Positions 27,228 to 37,258 of a stretch of DNA of 64,000 nt are shown one piece after another. This DNA comes from an uncultured Bacteroidales bacterium. GTDB lineage: Bacteria > Bacteroidota > Bacteroidia > Bacteroidales > Bacteroidaceae. Location: contig CACYZY010000002.1 of NCBI GenBank assembly GCA_902779085.1, positions 1 to 64,000 on the forward strand, given 5' to 3'. The notes below the pieces were generated by a model. It was not told the DNA's origin and did no database searches. It was given only the letters and a program-made list of their open reading frames with translations. The first letter of the stretch is position 1. Every line of letters starts with the position of its first letter. Made by a program: the position numbers and the translations under genes.

Positions 27228-28877
27228 TCATATTACCTCAATCCCTAGCTTCTTACATAGTTCTAAACTCATCTCACGCAACTTGTACTTCTGAATCTTA
27301 CCGCTGCCAGTAAGCGGGTACTCATTAACAAAGAAAATATATTTAGGAATCTTGTACCGGGCAATCTTGCCATTGCAAAACTCACGGATATCCAGCTCAG
27401 TAAGTTGACAATCAGGATTGAGGATAATAAAAGCTCCAACGCTTTCACCATATTTCTTAGAAGGCACACCCACTACCTGTACCATTTTTATCTCTGGCAT
27501 CTGTTGCAAGTAAGCCTCAATCTCACTGGGGTAGATATTCTCACCACCACGGATAATCATATCTTTGATGCGGCCCGTTACATGGAAGTTGCCATTTTCG
27601 TCTTTAAAGCCGATATCACCACTATGTAGCCAATTGTTCTTATCTATCAACTGAGCAGTAGCCTTAGGATCCTTGTAATAACCCAACATGTTACTATAGC
27701 CACGATTACAAAGTTCACCTTCCACGCCAATTGGGCATTCATTGCCGTCTTCATCGAGCACCTTTACCTCTGTATGCTCAAATTCACGACCAACCGTTGT
27801 GCAACGCACCTCAAACGGATCGTCCCAACGGGTCTGCGTCATGCCTGGAGAAGCCTCAGTCAAACCATATTCGCTAGTAACAATCATGTGCATGCGCTTC
27901 TCTACCTCCTTCATAAGGGGTACCGGACAGAGCGAACCAGCCATGATGCCCGCATGCAGACTACTTAAGTCAAACAAGTCGAACATAGGATGATTTAATA
28001 TATTGATATACATAGTAGGTACACCATAAAGCGATGTACAACGCTCCTTATGAATGCTGGCCAGCACCATAAGCGGATCAAACCTTTTCACTACCACCAT
28101 AGTACAACCATGGGTCAGACAGTTTAGCACACCCAACACCAAACCAAAGCAGTGAAACAAAGGCACACAGATACACAATCTAGTGTCTTGTGTAAAATCG
28201 AGATGCACTCCAGTCAAATGACCATTGTTGCAGATACCATAATGGGAAAGAGTAGCACCTTTGGGGAAACCTGTCGTACCACTAGTATATTGGATGTTGA
28301 TAGCATCATAACAACTGCAAGCATTTTTCGCCTTTTGATAGGTGCCCTCGCCTACGGTTAGTCCCATTGTCATCAGTTCATTGATAGTGAACATGCCTCG
28401 ATGTTGCTCTGTACCCATATATATCACTGTCTTCATGGTAGGAAATGCCGCACTGTTTAGATGCCCTTTCTCTTGTTTCTTCAATTCAGGCAGCATCTGA
28501 TAGGTCATATCCATGAAGTTGTTATCCTTCTCATGTTCCACTATGCACAGGACCTCCATGTCGCTCTTGCGTACCATGTCTTCTATCTCGAATTGCTTGA
28601 AATTAGTGTTAACCATAATGGAAATTGCTCCAATCTTAGAACAAGCAAAGAACATAGTATTCCAGTCTGGTATGTTGCTAGCCCATATACCCACATGTGT
28701 ACCTTTCTTCACACCAATAGCAAGCAATCCCATAGCCAGTCTATCTACACGGTCATTAAACTGTTTGAATGTCCACCGCATATCTCTGTCTGAGTAAACA
28801 ATATATTCTTTATTGGGAGTTCTAGCTGCCCAGTATTCCAACCATTGACCTATGGTCTTTTCTGATAGTTGCCACAT
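27228..28877 (-). CDS. AMP-binding acyl-CoA ligase (long/medium-chain fatty acid-CoA ligase type)
   Basis: 549 residues of the ANL superfamily. AMP-binding motif YTSGTTGFPKGATLSH near residue 200, YGLTEASPGMTQTRW (A5), HSGDIGFKDENGNFHVTGRIKDMIIRGGENIYPSE (A7-A8) and the A10 lysine in GSGKIQKYKLRE near the C-terminus. Activates a carboxylic acid, probably a fatty acid, with ATP and CoA; the exact chain length is unknown. Cytoplasmic, no signal. Monocistronic, with an 85-base leader containing a 7-bp inverted repeat TTGCACA/TGTGCAA (28914-28940). Confidence 0.9.
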   Translation of the reverse strand: MWQLSEKTIGQWLEYWAARTPNKEYIVYSDRDMRWTFKQFNDRVDRLAMGLLAIGVKKGTHVGIWASNIPDWNTMFFACSKIGAISIMVNTNFKQFEIEDMVRKSDMEVLCIVEHEKDNNFMDMTYQMLPELKKQEKGHLNSAAFPTMKTVIYMGTEQHRGMFTINELMTMGLTVGEGTYQKAKNACSCYDAINIQYTSGTTGFPKGATLSHYGICNNGHLTGVHLDFTQDTRLCICVPLFHCFGLVLGVLNCLTHGCTMVVVKRFDPLMVLASIHKERCTSLYGVPTMYINILNHPMFDLFDLSSLHAGIMAGSLCPVPLMKEVEKRMHMIVTSEYGLTEASPGMTQTRWDDPFEVRCTTVGREFEHTEVKVLDEDGNECPIGVEGELCNRGYSNMLGYYKDPKATAQLIDKNNWLHSGDIGFKDENGNFHVTGRIKDMIIRGGENIYPSEIEAYLQQMPEIKMVQVVGVPSKKYGESVGAFIILNPDCQLTELDIREFCNGKIARYKIPKYIFFVNEYPLTGSGKIQKYKLREMSLELCKKLGIEVI

Positions 28878-28968
28878 AATAAAACGTATTAATTAGTTCA
28901 AGAGCGTGAATGGTTGCACAGTTTGTATATATTTGTGCAATAGTCATTTCCGTTAATAACTACGGCTA

Positions 28969-28976
28969 CAAATATA
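28969..28976 (-). promoter_or_regulatory. -7 element TATATTTG for the acyl-CoA ligase gene
   Basis: TATATTTG on the minus strand, with TTG at 28999-29001 (spacer 22, slightly long). Confidence 0.55.
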
Positions 28977-29044
28977 CGACAATCCCTATAAGATGATGCA
29001 ATATATTAGTGAAATGTTGTTAAGATGTGGTAGTTTTATTGCAA

Positions 29045-29078
29045 TAAAAAAGGGAAATCTCAACGACTTCCCCTTTTA
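29045..29078 (-). terminator. Intrinsic terminator of rpsO
   Basis: Minus strand AAAAGGGGAA pairs with TTTCCCTTTT (one G-T) around a GTCGTTGAGA-type loop, ending in six T residues, 20 bases past the rpsO stop. Confidence 0.8.
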
Positions 29079-29098
29079 AACGTTTTGCAGCAAGATGA

Positions 29099-29368
29099 TT
29101 ACTTGCGCAAGCCAAGAGCTTTGACAATAGCACGGTAGCGATTGATGTCGCGATCCTGCAAATACTTCAGCAGGCGGCGACGCTTACCTACCAGCATAGT
29201 CAGAGATCTTTCAGTAGTATAATCCTTCTTGTTGACCTTCAAGTGCTCGGTCAGATGAGAGATACGGTATGAGAACAATGCTATCTGGGCCTCAGGTGAG
29301 CCAGTATCAGTGTTGGACTTTCCGTACTTCTCGAAGATTTCCTTCTTTTTAGCAGCGTCTAAATACAT
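29099..29368 (-). CDS. rpsO: 30S ribosomal protein S15
   Basis: 89 residues, exact family length. Conserved segments: [46 protein letters not shown] and [12 protein letters not shown]. Binds 16S rRNA helices in the platform. Monocistronic with promoter 29412-29441 and terminator 29045-29078. The leader is only about 36 bases, too short for the pseudoknot autoregulation known in E. coli. Confidence 0.98.
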   Translation of the reverse strand: MYLDAAKKKEIFEKYGKSNTDTGSPEAQIALFSYRISHLTEHLKVNKKDYTTERSLTMLVGKRRRLLKYLQDRDINRYRAIVKALGLRK

Positions 29369-29411
29369 AATGTTTAATTAAAAAATTGATTGTAAATCGT
29401 TAAATGCGGGG

Positions 29412-29441
29412 CAAAGGTAAGCATTATATTTGAATTAACAA
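29412..29441 (-). promoter_or_regulatory. rpsO promoter
   Basis: Minus-strand TTG at 29439-29441, spacer 19, TACCTTTG at 29412-29419. Divergent from and close to the bipA -7 element. Confidence 0.75.
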
Positions 29442-29463
29442 GCGTAATATGCAATTTTTTTAT

Positions 29464-29471
29464 TATTTTTG
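29464..29471 (+). promoter_or_regulatory. -7 element TATTTTTG of typA/bipA
   Basis: TATTTTTG lies inside the longest bipA frame and so supports the ATG at 29494 as start. Confidence 0.6.
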
Positions 29472-29493
29472 CACCCAATTTAATAGATATAGT

Positions 29494-31296
29494 ATGCAAG
29501 ATATAAGGAACATAGCCATTATTGCCCATGTGGATCATGGCAAGACCACACTGGTTGACAAGATGTTGCTGGCAGGTAACCTGTTTCGTGAGAATCAGTC
29601 GACCGGTCAGTTAATGCTGGATAATAACGAACTTGAACGTGAACGTGGCATCACGATTCTGTCAAAGAACGTATCTATTAATTATAAAGGTACGAAAATT
29701 AATATTATTGATACCCCGGGACACAGTGACTTCGGTGGTGAAGTGGAACGTGTGCTCAACATGGCAGATGGCTGCCTACTATTGGTAGATGCTTTTGAGG
29801 GTCCAATGCCACAAACACGCTTTGTGTTACAGAAAGCACTTCAGATTGGTTTGAAGCCAGTAGTAGTAGTTAACAAAGTGGACAAGCCTAATTGTCGCCC
29901 AGAAGAAGTGAACGAGATGGTATTCGACTTGATGTTCAACCTTGATGCTACAGAAGAACAGTTAGACTATCCCGTAATTTATGGCTCTGCTAAGAACGGT
30001 TGGATGAGCACCGATTGGAAACAGCCCACCGAAGACATCACTCCTTTGCTGGATTGCATCATTGAAAATATTCCAGCTCCTGAGCAATTGGAAGGGACAT
30101 TGCAGATGCTCATCACCTCTCTTGACTATTCTTCTTATACAGGCCGTATTGCTGTTGGTCGTGTACATCGTGGTGTCATAAAAGAAGGCATGAACGTAAC
30201 ACTGGCTCATCGCAATGGCGAGATGACCAAGACAAAAATCAAGGAGTTACATACTTTTGAAGGTATGGGACGCAAGCGTGTGGAAGAAGTAGGATCTGGC
30301 GACATCTGTGCCATTGTAGGTCTAGATAGCTTTGAAATTGGCGATACTATCTGCGACTTCGAGAATCCAGAAGCATTGCCACCAATCACTATTGACGAGC
30401 CTACCATGAGTATGCTGTTCACCATCAACGATTCTCCTTTCTATGGTCAGGAAGGAAAGTATGTAACCTCTCGTCACATTCAAGAGCGATTGGAACGTGA
30501 ACTCGATAAAAACTTAGCACTGCGTGTAGATAAGGCAGATGTGGAAGGCAAGTGGATTGTGTCTGGTCGTGGTGTGCTGCATCTCTCTGTGTTGATAGAA
30601 ACCATGCGCCGTGAAGGATATGAGTTACAGGTAGGGCAGCCACAGGTTATCATGAAGGACATTGACGGCGTGAAAAGCGAACCAGTGGAAGAACTGACCA
30701 TCAATGTTCCCACAGAATACAGCAGTAAGATTATAGATATGGTGACCCGTCGCAAGGGTGACCTGTTGAAGATGGAAGATGGAGGTGCCGACCGAGTGAA
30801 CCTTGAATTCAGTATTCCTTCAAGAGGTATCATCGGTTTGCGAACCAATGTGCTTACAGCCTCAGCTGGTGAAGCTATCATGGCGCACCGCTTCAAGGAA
30901 TATCAGCCTTATAAAGGTGACATTACTCGTCGTATCAATGGCTCGATGGTAGCGATGGAGGCAGGCACAGCTTTTGCCTATGCCCTCGACAAGCTGCAGG
31001 ATCGTGGTCGTTTCTTCATCTTCCCACAAGATGAAGTGTATGCAGGCCAGGTGGTGGGCGAACATGTTCATGAGCGTGATTTGGTGATCAATGTAACCAA
31101 GTCAAAGAAACTGACAAACATGCGTGCCTCTGGTTCAGATGACAAGGTGAGACTTACCCCTCCCGTTCAGTTCTCATTAGAGGAAGCGCTGGAGTACATC
31201 AAGGAGGATGAATATGTAGAGGTAACACCTAAGTCCATGCGTATGCGCAAGATTATTCTCGATGAGACAGAACGTAAGAGAGCTAACAAAGAGTAA
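29494..31296 (+). CDS. typA: Ribosome-associated GTPase TypA/BipA
   Basis: Translational GTPase of the EF-G class acting in ribosome assembly and stress adaptation. 600 residues from the ATG at 29494. G1 AHVDHGKTT (11-19), G2 region ERERGITI, G3 [17 protein letters not shown]4 NKVDKP, G5 GSAKNG; then EF-Tu domain II, EF-G III/V-like domains and the BipA-specific C-terminal domain ([13 protein letters not shown]). Monocistronic with a strong terminator. Confidence 0.97.
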   Translation: MQDIRNIAIIAHVDHGKTTLVDKMLLAGNLFRENQSTGQLMLDNNELERERGITILSKNVSINYKGTKINIIDTPGHSDFGGEVERVLNMADGCLLLVDAFEGPMPQTRFVLQKALQIGLKPVVVVNKVDKPNCRPEEVNEMVFDLMFNLDATEEQLDYPVIYGSAKNGWMSTDWKQPTEDITPLLDCIIENIPAPEQLEGTLQMLITSLDYSSYTGRIAVGRVHRGVIKEGMNVTLAHRNGEMTKTKIKELHTFEGMGRKRVEEVGSGDICAIVGLDSFEIGDTICDFENPEALPPITIDEPTMSMLFTINDSPFYGQEGKYVTSRHIQERLERELDKNLALRVDKADVEGKWIVSGRGVLHLSVLIETMRREGYELQVGQPQVIMKDIDGVKSEPVEELTINVPTEYSSKIIDMVTRRKGDLLKMEDGGADRVNLEFSIPSRGIIGLRTNVLTASAGEAIMAHRFKEYQPYKGDITRRINGSMVAMEAGTAFAYALDKLQDRGRFFIFPQDEVYAGQVVGEHVHERDLVINVTKSKKLTNMRASGSDDKVRLTPPVQFSLEEALEYIKEDEYVEVTPKSMRMRKIILDETERKRANKE

Positions 31297-31317
31297 ATCA
31301 ACTATCACATTATTTAT

Positions 31318-31349
31318 AAACAGGTACCCGAAAACGGGTACCTGTTTTT
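31318..31349 (+). terminator. Intrinsic terminator of typA/bipA
   Basis: AAACAGGTACCCG and CGGGTACCTGTTT form a perfect 13-bp stem with AAAA loop, then T residues. Confidence 0.93.
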
Positions 31350-31427
31350 GTATACACACTTCCCAATAGCAGATACTAGCAAGAAAAATACCTTTATAAT
31401 CATGCAATCATCTTATTATTATTTTCA

Positions 31428-31435
31428 TATATTTG
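31428..31435 (+). promoter_or_regulatory. -7 element TATATTTG of the ThuA-GH88 gene
   Basis: TATATTTG overlaps the TTG at 31433 that opens the longest frame, so the ATG at 31460 is the likely start. Confidence 0.6.
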
Positions 31436-31459
31436 CAGATGTGTAAGTCTATAATTATC

Positions 31460-33472
31460 ATGAAAAGAGTAAGAATATTGCTATTCATTTTCCTTGCTGC
31501 TTGCTCTATTGTTTTAAAAGGTCAGCAGAAAGAGGCAGTTCCCATATTGACACCTAGTAATCAAACAATGCCGTATCCCGCTGATTATGCAGGTGACAGG
31601 ATTAGGTTCAACGCACTATTTGTTTGGGATCCTACAGCAGAATCGGCCCATGTGGAATTTGACCAACAGGCGTTACATTTCTTCCACAAACTATCGTACG
31701 GAGAAGGATTTACTTATGATGTAAAGACAGAATGCCCTGCAAGTCTTGACAGCTTGATTCAATATGATGTGGTAGTAATGCTTAATAGCCTACCTCAAAG
31801 TCCAGAAGCACGAACTGCCTTTGAACAGTATATGGAGCAAGGCGGTGGGTGGATAGGTTTTCATGCTACAGGGTATAATGACAAGGACACTCATTGGCCT
31901 TGGTTCAACCAGTTTTTAGGTTGTGGCACATTTCTCTGCAACAACTGGCCCCCACAACCAGTACTTGTGGACGTAGAAGATAATCTACATGCCATTACGC
32001 GTAATTTGCCCTCACAGTTTGTGGCACCAGCCAGCGAATTCTACCAATTCTCACCTTCTCCCCGAGCCAATGAGGATGTTGAAGTACTTGTGAGCATTTC
32101 CCCAAAAAATTATCCCCTTGGTATAAAGGATATAGTTTTGTATGGAGACTTTCCCATTGTATGGACAAACAAACGCTACCGCATGGTTTATCTGAACATG
32201 GGACATGGCGATGAGGGCTTTATTGATGCCACACAGAACTTGTTATTTACAAATGCCTTCCGCTGGGTGGCACTCAATAATAAGAGGACAGCAAGGGGTG
32301 AAACTTTCCAACATCAAATTGAGCACAATATAACAGATCAAGCCTTTGCAAAAGTTGAGCAACAATTACGCCATCAACTGGAGCAGGTTAATAAGATACG
32401 TAAAGAGCGGAACGACTGGACACTCATGCCTCGCAGTGTAGAAAAAGATGGGACTCTGCGCATGGTTCATCAACCCGACTGGTGCTGCGGTTTCTTCAGT
32501 GGTGAATTGTGGCAGATGTACCAGTATTCACATGATCCTTTCTGGCGAAGCCAAGCTGTGAGCAATACCTGGCCCATTGAAAAAGTGAAGTTGGACGGAA
32601 GTAGTCATGACCTGGGTTTTATGGTTTTTAATTCATTTGGCAAAGCCTGGCAACTTACAGGAGAACAATCCTATCGTGATGTGGTAGTGGAAGCAGCCAA
32701 CACGCTAATCACAAGATATGACGATAAAGTAGGCTGTATCCGTTCCTGGAGTTGGGGAACTCCAGAAAGATGGAAGTATGCTGTCATTATAGACAATATG
32801 ATGAACCTAGAACTGCTCTTTGAAGCTTTCAAAATTACGGGAAACAAACGGTACTACGATATAGCTGTCAACCATGCTAACACGACATTGAAACATCATT
32901 TCCGAACAGACAATTCCTGCTACCATGTAGTGGATTACAATCCTATTGATGGCAGCGTCATCAAACGTATCACCCATCAAGGGCTCTTCGATGAGAGTGT
33001 ATGGAGCAGAGGACAAGGTTGGGCACTGTATGGCTTCACTATGTGCTACCGTTATACGCATGATAAAGCTTATCTGGAACAAGCGCAGAAGATTGCCGAC
33101 TTTTGGTTCTCACAACCTAACATGCCCGAAGACTTGATTCCTTACTGGGACATGCGTGACCCCACTATACCTATTACGCAGGATGGTAGTTGTCCTCGTG
33201 ACGCATCGGCTGCTGCTATCATAGCCTCAGCACTATATGAACTGGCAACATACGTTGATGTCGCTCAAGCAAACAACTATCGACGATATGCTGATAAGAT
33301 GGTTAGTTCGCTCGAAACATATTATCTTTCCGAGCCTCAAACTGTTCAAGGATTTCTGCTACTGCACTCCACTGGTAATTATCCAGCAAACGACGAAATT
33401 GACGTTCCAATCAATTATGCCGACTATTATTTCCTCGAATCACTGCTTCGTAGGAAAGCTATGAGTGAATAA
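31460..33472 (+). CDS. Secreted two-domain protein: ThuA-like domain fused to GH88 unsaturated glucuronyl hydrolase
   Basis: 670 residues with an N-terminal signal (ILLFIFLAACSIVLKG). Residues about 45-280 are ThuA-like, glutamine-amidotransferase-like fold (RFNALFVWD, YDVVVMLNSLP, GGGWIGFHATGYND, NMGHGDEGFID). Residues about 300-665 form a GH88 (alpha/alpha)6 barrel: Asp384 in SSHDLGFM and Asp445 in IIDNMMNLELL are spaced 61 apart, as are Asp88 and Asp149 of the Bacillus unsaturated glucuronyl hydrolase; WSRGQGWALYGF is also conserved. GH88 removes the 4,5-unsaturated uronic acid left by polysaccharide lyases. No lyase is in this window. Single gene, convergent with pckA. Confidence 0.88.
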   Translation: MKRVRILLFIFLAACSIVLKGQQKEAVPILTPSNQTMPYPADYAGDRIRFNALFVWDPTAESAHVEFDQQALHFFHKLSYGEGFTYDVKTECPASLDSLIQYDVVVMLNSLPQSPEARTAFEQYMEQGGGWIGFHATGYNDKDTHWPWFNQFLGCGTFLCNNWPPQPVLVDVEDNLHAITRNLPSQFVAPASEFYQFSPSPRANEDVEVLVSISPKNYPLGIKDIVLYGDFPIVWTNKRYRMVYLNMGHGDEGFIDATQNLLFTNAFRWVALNNKRTARGETFQHQIEHNITDQAFAKVEQQLRHQLEQVNKIRKERNDWTLMPRSVEKDGTLRMVHQPDWCCGFFSGELWQMYQYSHDPFWRSQAVSNTWPIEKVKLDGSSHDLGFMVFNSFGKAWQLTGEQSYRDVVVEAANTLITRYDDKVGCIRSWSWGTPERWKYAVIIDNMMNLELLFEAFKITGNKRYYDIAVNHANTTLKHHFRTDNSCYHVVDYNPIDGSVIKRITHQGLFDESVWSRGQGWALYGFTMCYRYTHDKAYLEQAQKIADFWFSQPNMPEDLIPYWDMRDPTIPITQDGSCPRDASAAAIIASALYELATYVDVAQANNYRRYADKMVSSLETYYLSEPQTVQGFLLLHSTGNYPANDEIDVPINYADYYFLESLLRRKAMSE

Positions 33473-33524
33473 GATGTCTCAGGATTCCAAACTTATTTAC
33501 CTGACAAAAACTGCAAATAAAGAG

Positions 33525-33562
33525 ATAAAAAAAAGAAAGGGTGAACCAATCGGTTCACCCTT
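33525..33562 (-). terminator. Intrinsic terminator of pckA
   Basis: Minus strand AAGGGTGAACC and GGTTCACCCTT form an 11-bp stem around GATT (33537-33562), followed by TCTTTTTTTT. Confidence 0.92.
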
Positions 33563-33589
33563 CACTATGATTATTAATCAAACTGCTAC

Positions 33590-35203
33590 TTAGAGCTGAG
33601 GACCAGCAGCTACCAGAGCCTTACCAGCTTCGTTGGTAGTATACTTGTCGAAGTTCTTGATGAAGCGAGCAGCCAAATCCTTAGCTTTCTCTTCCCACTC
33701 AGCGCGATTCTGATAAGTATCACGTGGATCAAGAATACCCCATGCTACACCATCGAGCTGTGTTGGAACTTCCAAACCGAAGTAAGGAATCTTCTTGGTA
33801 GGAGCGCTGTTGATAGAACCATTCAGGATAGCGTCGATGATACCACGTGTATCCTTGATAGAGATACGCTTGCCGGTACCGTTCCATCCTGTGTTCACCA
33901 AGTATGCCTTAGCACCGCTCTTCTCCATACGCTTAACCAACTCCTCACCATATTTGGTCGGATGCAGTTCCAGGAATGCCTGACCGAAGCAAGCTGAGAA
34001 AGTAGGAGTAGGCTCAGTGATACCACGCTCTGTACCTGCCAACTTAGCAGTGAAACCAGACAGGAAGTAGTACTTAGTCTGCTCTGGAGTCAGGATAGAT
34101 ACAGGAGGCAATACACCGAATGCATCAGCTGACAGGAAGATAACCTGCTTAGCAGCTGGACCAGCACTCTTACCGTTCACCTTCTTAACGATGTTGGTGA
34201 TGTGCTCGATAGGATAAGAAACGCGAGTATTCTCAGTAACGCTCTTGTCGTTGAAGTCAATCTTACCGTCTGCATCAACGGTTACGTTCTCCAACAAAGC
34301 ATCGCGCTTGATAGCATTATAGATATCTGGCTCAGACTCCTTGTCAAGCTTGATAACCTTTGCATAGCAACCACCTTCGAAGTTGAACACGCCATTGTCG
34401 TCCCAACCATGCTCATCGTCACCAATCAGCAAACGCTTAGGATCAGTTGACAAAGTGGTCTTACCTGTACCAGACAGACCAAAGAAAATAGCGGTATTCT
34501 TACCTTCCATATCGGTGTTGGCAGAGCAGTGCATTGAAGCGATGCCCTTCAGAGGCAGGTAGTAGTTCATCATTGAGAACATACCCTTCTTCATCTCACC
34601 ACCATACCAAGTATTCAGAATCACCTGCTCGCGGCTCTTTACGTTGAAAGCAGCGCAAGTCTCTGAGCGCATGCCCAGTGCCTCGAAGTTCTCTACCTTA
34701 GCCTTAGAAGCATTGTAGATAACGAAGTTTGGCTCAAAGTTCTCCAGTTCTTCAGCAGTTGGCTGGATGAACATGTTCTTTACGAAGTGTGCCTGCCAAG
34801 CTACCTCAACGATGAAGCGAACAGCCATGCGAGTATCCTCGTTGGTACCGCAGAATGCATCAACAACATACAGATCCTTGTTGCAGAGTTCCTTGATAGC
34901 CATTTCCTTAACAGCTGCCCAAGTAGCCTCAGACATTGGGTGGTTATCATTCTTGTAACCTTCGGTAGTCCACCATACAGTGTCCTTAGAAACGTCATCC
35001 ATTACGATGTACTTGTCCTTAGGAGAACGACCAGTAAAGATACCAGTCATCACATTAACTGCACCCAGTTCAGTCAGCTGACCTTTGTCATAGCCTTCCA
35101 GACCTGGCTTCATCTCAGCCTCGAACAATGCTTCGTAAGAAGGATTGTGACCAATCACGGTTGAACCAGTGATACCGTACTTAGTTAAATCTAATTTTGC
35201 CAT
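33590..35203 (-). CDS. pckA: Phosphoenolpyruvate carboxykinase (ATP)
   Basis: Interconverts oxaloacetate + ATP and PEP + CO2 + ADP; in Bacteroidales it works in the carboxylating direction on the route to succinate. 537 residues. Kinase-1a P-loop [11 protein letters not shown] with Lys248, kinase-2 motif LIGDDEHGW, the PEPCK signature around [15 protein letters not shown], oxaloacetate-site [10 protein letters not shown], and the adenine-site RISIKDTR. Monocistronic with its own promoter and terminator. Confidence 0.97.
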   Translation of the reverse strand: MAKLDLTKYGITGSTVIGHNPSYEALFEAEMKPGLEGYDKGQLTELGAVNVMTGIFTGRSPKDKYIVMDDVSKDTVWWTTEGYKNDNHPMSEATWAAVKEMAIKELCNKDLYVVDAFCGTNEDTRMAVRFIVEVAWQAHFVKNMFIQPTAEELENFEPNFVIYNASKAKVENFEALGMRSETCAAFNVKSREQVILNTWYGGEMKKGMFSMMNYYLPLKGIASMHCSANTDMEGKNTAIFFGLSGTGKTTLSTDPKRLLIGDDEHGWDDNGVFNFEGGCYAKVIKLDKESEPDIYNAIKRDALLENVTVDADGKIDFNDKSVTENTRVSYPIEHITNIVKKVNGKSAGPAAKQVIFLSADAFGVLPPVSILTPEQTKYYFLSGFTAKLAGTERGITEPTPTFSACFGQAFLELHPTKYGEELVKRMEKSGAKAYLVNTGWNGTGKRISIKDTRGIIDAILNGSINSAPTKKIPYFGLEVPTQLDGVAWGILDPRDTYQNRAEWEEKAKDLAARFIKNFDKYTTNEAGKALVAAGPQL

Positions 35204-35265
35204 TTCTTTTATTGATTTTAAGTATAAATATTTAAATTATCTTCTACACCTTTTATAATCGGATG

Positions 35266-35273
35266 CAAATTTA
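35266..35273 (-). promoter_or_regulatory. -7 element TAAATTTG of pckA
   Basis: TAAATTTG on the minus strand gives an about 55-base A/T-rich leader. No clear -33. Confidence 0.5.
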
Positions 35274-35347
35274 ACATTTTTCTTCGAAACATTTGTGCAT
35301 ATTGAGCAAATATTTTGTTTCTTTGCATTGTTTAATACTTTGACCTG

Positions 35348-36037
35348 ATGAAGATACATAATTTTGCAGAATCCAATTCTATTATCAACCATTACATGGC
35401 TGAGTTGCGTGACAAGAACTATCAAAAGAATCGTCTGACGTTCCGTCACAATGTAGAGCGTATTGGAGAGTTGATGGCATATGAGGTGTCCAAGACTTTG
35501 GAGTATAAGCCCAAAAACATCAAGACTCCTTTAGGCACCATTGACATCCCCTTAATGAAACAAGAGGATATTGTCATTGCTACTGTGCTTCGTGCCGGCC
35601 TGCCTTTCCACCAGGGGTTCCTCAATGTGTTCGATGGAGCCGACAATGCTTTTGTGTCTGCTTATCGTATGTATATTAACCGTGAACATACTGAAGTGGG
35701 TGTCCATGCTGAGTATATTGCTACACCTAGCATTAAAGGCAGGACTTTGATTATAGCCGATCCTATGCTGGCTACTGGTGGCAGTATGGCTGCTGCTATT
35801 GAAGCATTATTGCAAGCCGGCAAGCCAAAAGCTATACATGCTTGCTGTGTCATTGCTGCCCCTGAAGGTATTGAAGTCGTGAAAGAGGCCTTACCTGACG
35901 ACGCCACTATCTGGTGCGCATCTATCGATGAAGGCATGAACGAGCAGAAATACATCGTGCCGGGCTTTGGCGACTGCGGCGATCTTTGCTTCGGAGAGAA
36001 GTTGCAATCGTTCCGTAAGATTGCAGACAAGAAATAA
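35348..36037 (+). CDS. upp: Uracil phosphoribosyltransferase
   Basis: Salvages uracil to UMP using PRPP. 229 residues; PRPP loop IIADPMLATGGSMAAA, flexible-loop region FRHNVERIGELMAYE, uracil-binding C-terminal IVPGFGDCGDLCFG. A promoter-like TTTG (35292) - 22 bases - TTTCTTTG (35318-35325) precedes it. Ends at a bidirectional hairpin. Confidence 0.95.
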   Translation: MKIHNFAESNSIINHYMAELRDKNYQKNRLTFRHNVERIGELMAYEVSKTLEYKPKNIKTPLGTIDIPLMKQEDIVIATVLRAGLPFHQGFLNVFDGADNAFVSAYRMYINREHTEVGVHAEYIATPSIKGRTLIIADPMLATGGSMAAAIEALLQAGKPKAIHACCVIAAPEGIEVVKEALPDDATIWCASIDEGMNEQKYIVPGFGDCGDLCFGEKLQSFRKIADKK

Positions 36038-36070
36038 AAAAAGTGAGGCTCAAATGAGTCTCACTTTTTA
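36037..36070. terminator. Bidirectional terminator between upp and the alpha/beta hydrolase gene
   Basis: AAAAAGTGAGGCTC and GAGTCTCACTTTTT pair over 14 bp (one G-T) with AAAT loop; A/T ends give U-runs on both strands. Confidence 0.9.
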
Positions 36071-36074
36071 TTTA

Positions 36075-37145
36075 TCAAAAGTTCTTACGAACCACCTTCC
36101 AATCTGGATACTGGTATTTTAAGTAGTCATCATCGAGGAAGAAGGCAGCCTTGCCTACATCGCCCTTGAACTGCCAGTCAAGCCACTTCAATACAGCAAC
36201 ACAATAACTGCCACCACTCTTTTCATAATAGGTACCACTATGTCCATCCAAAGTGTTCATCATCACAACTGGTACATCTTTTATGCGGTCAAAATCCTTT
36301 TGCGCATTAGGGAATGCCACGTCGGCAGGGCCACCTATTAGATAGAACATAGGCTGATGCAAACTGTTCAATGCTTCCTGTGTCACACCTTGCATCTCCA
36401 TATCGCCAATGCCTGTGTTCAGCATCACGCACGTCTTAATACGAGGATCGTGAGATACACCCAGCACCTGAGCGCCTCCGCATGATTGTCCCATAGCTGC
36501 CACATGATCGAGATCCAGGCAATGATAGTATTCTGATTTGGGATCAGCGTTCTGGTCAGTCAGCCAGTCGAGTGCTTCCAACAACATCTTAGGATAAGTC
36601 TCTTGTATAGCAGCAGGCAAAGGCTGTCCTTTCTTAGCTGCTTTGGCACGAGCCTCAGCCTGTTCCTTCATCATTTTCTCAATCTGAGCGCGCATTTGCT
36701 CCTGGTATGCCTTTACCTCTTCTGGAGATTTTGGCTCGATTACTTCACCATTTGCCAGCACTACCTTCGCTTTGGTCTCAGGATAAGAGAAGGAAAGCAC
36801 ATCTTTCCACTTTGCCATCACGTCTTCCTCATCGTAAGGACCAATGGCACCCACCACATAGCCGTAAGAGGCGAGTTCGCTCAACAAGTAACGCATCTCA
36901 ACGTTATTGTTGGCACAACCGCCGTTGGCATACACGATTACAGGTAATTTGCCCGTCTTGTCCACCACGTTTTTCAGATTTTGTGGACGATACATCGTAA
37001 AGGCAGGACAAGAAGTGTCTTCCACAACCTCTGCCTTGTAAGGGCCAGTACCACCGTCTTCCACCACTTGTTTACGCGCTGTCTGTGCATTCATCAGTCC
37101 AAAACTTGCAGCGAACATCACAGCTGCCATTAAAATCCTTTTCAT
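36075..37145 (-). CDS. Secreted alpha/beta hydrolase with a charged helical insertion
   Basis: 356 residues from the ATG at 37145, where a clean signal peptide begins (ILMAAVMFAASFGLMNAQ). Alpha/beta-hydrolase core related to dienelactone-hydrolase/chlorophyllase-like esterases: LPVIVYANGGCANNN, nucleophile Ser221 in GQSCGGAQ, His302 in DGHSGTYY. Between residues about 135 and 190 there is a Lys/Glu/Ala-rich amphipathic helical insertion (EEVKAYQEQMRAQIEKMM), unusual for the fold. Substrate unknown. Own consensus promoter. Confidence 0.8.
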   Translation of the reverse strand: MKRILMAAVMFAASFGLMNAQTARKQVVEDGGTGPYKAEVVEDTSCPAFTMYRPQNLKNVVDKTGKLPVIVYANGGCANNNVEMRYLLSELASYGYVVGAIGPYDEEDVMAKWKDVLSFSYPETKAKVVLANGEVIEPKSPEEVKAYQEQMRAQIEKMMKEQAEARAKAAKKGQPLPAAIQETYPKMLLEALDWLTDQNADPKSEYYHCLDLDHVAAMGQSCGGAQVLGVSHDPRIKTCVMLNTGIGDMEMQGVTQEALNSLHQPMFYLIGGPADVAFPNAQKDFDRIKDVPVVMMNTLDGHSGTYYEKSGGSYCVAVLKWLDWQFKGDVGKAAFFLDDDYLKYQYPDWKVVRKNF

Positions 37146-37172
37146 CTTCTTTACTTTTATGATTAGATAACG

Positions 37173-37203
37173 CAAAGGTAACAAAAACATTCTACGATTC
37201 AAA
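37173..37203 (-). promoter_or_regulatory. Consensus promoter of the alpha/beta hydrolase gene
   Basis: Minus-strand TTTG at 37200-37203, spacer 19, TACCTTTG at 37173-37180; ATG 27 bases downstream. Confidence 0.82.
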
Positions 37204-37258
37204 AAAAAGAATCTTTTGATAACTTTTCAACTGTATTATGAGGAAAACATCTTAACTT

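Noticed and set aside
28914-28940. TTGCACA/TGTGCAA inverted repeat in the acyl-CoA ligase leader as a fatty-acid regulator site
   Set aside because: Only 7 bp with a 13-base spacer, no second copy and no recognised regulator; mentioned in the gene entry but too weak to list as an operator.
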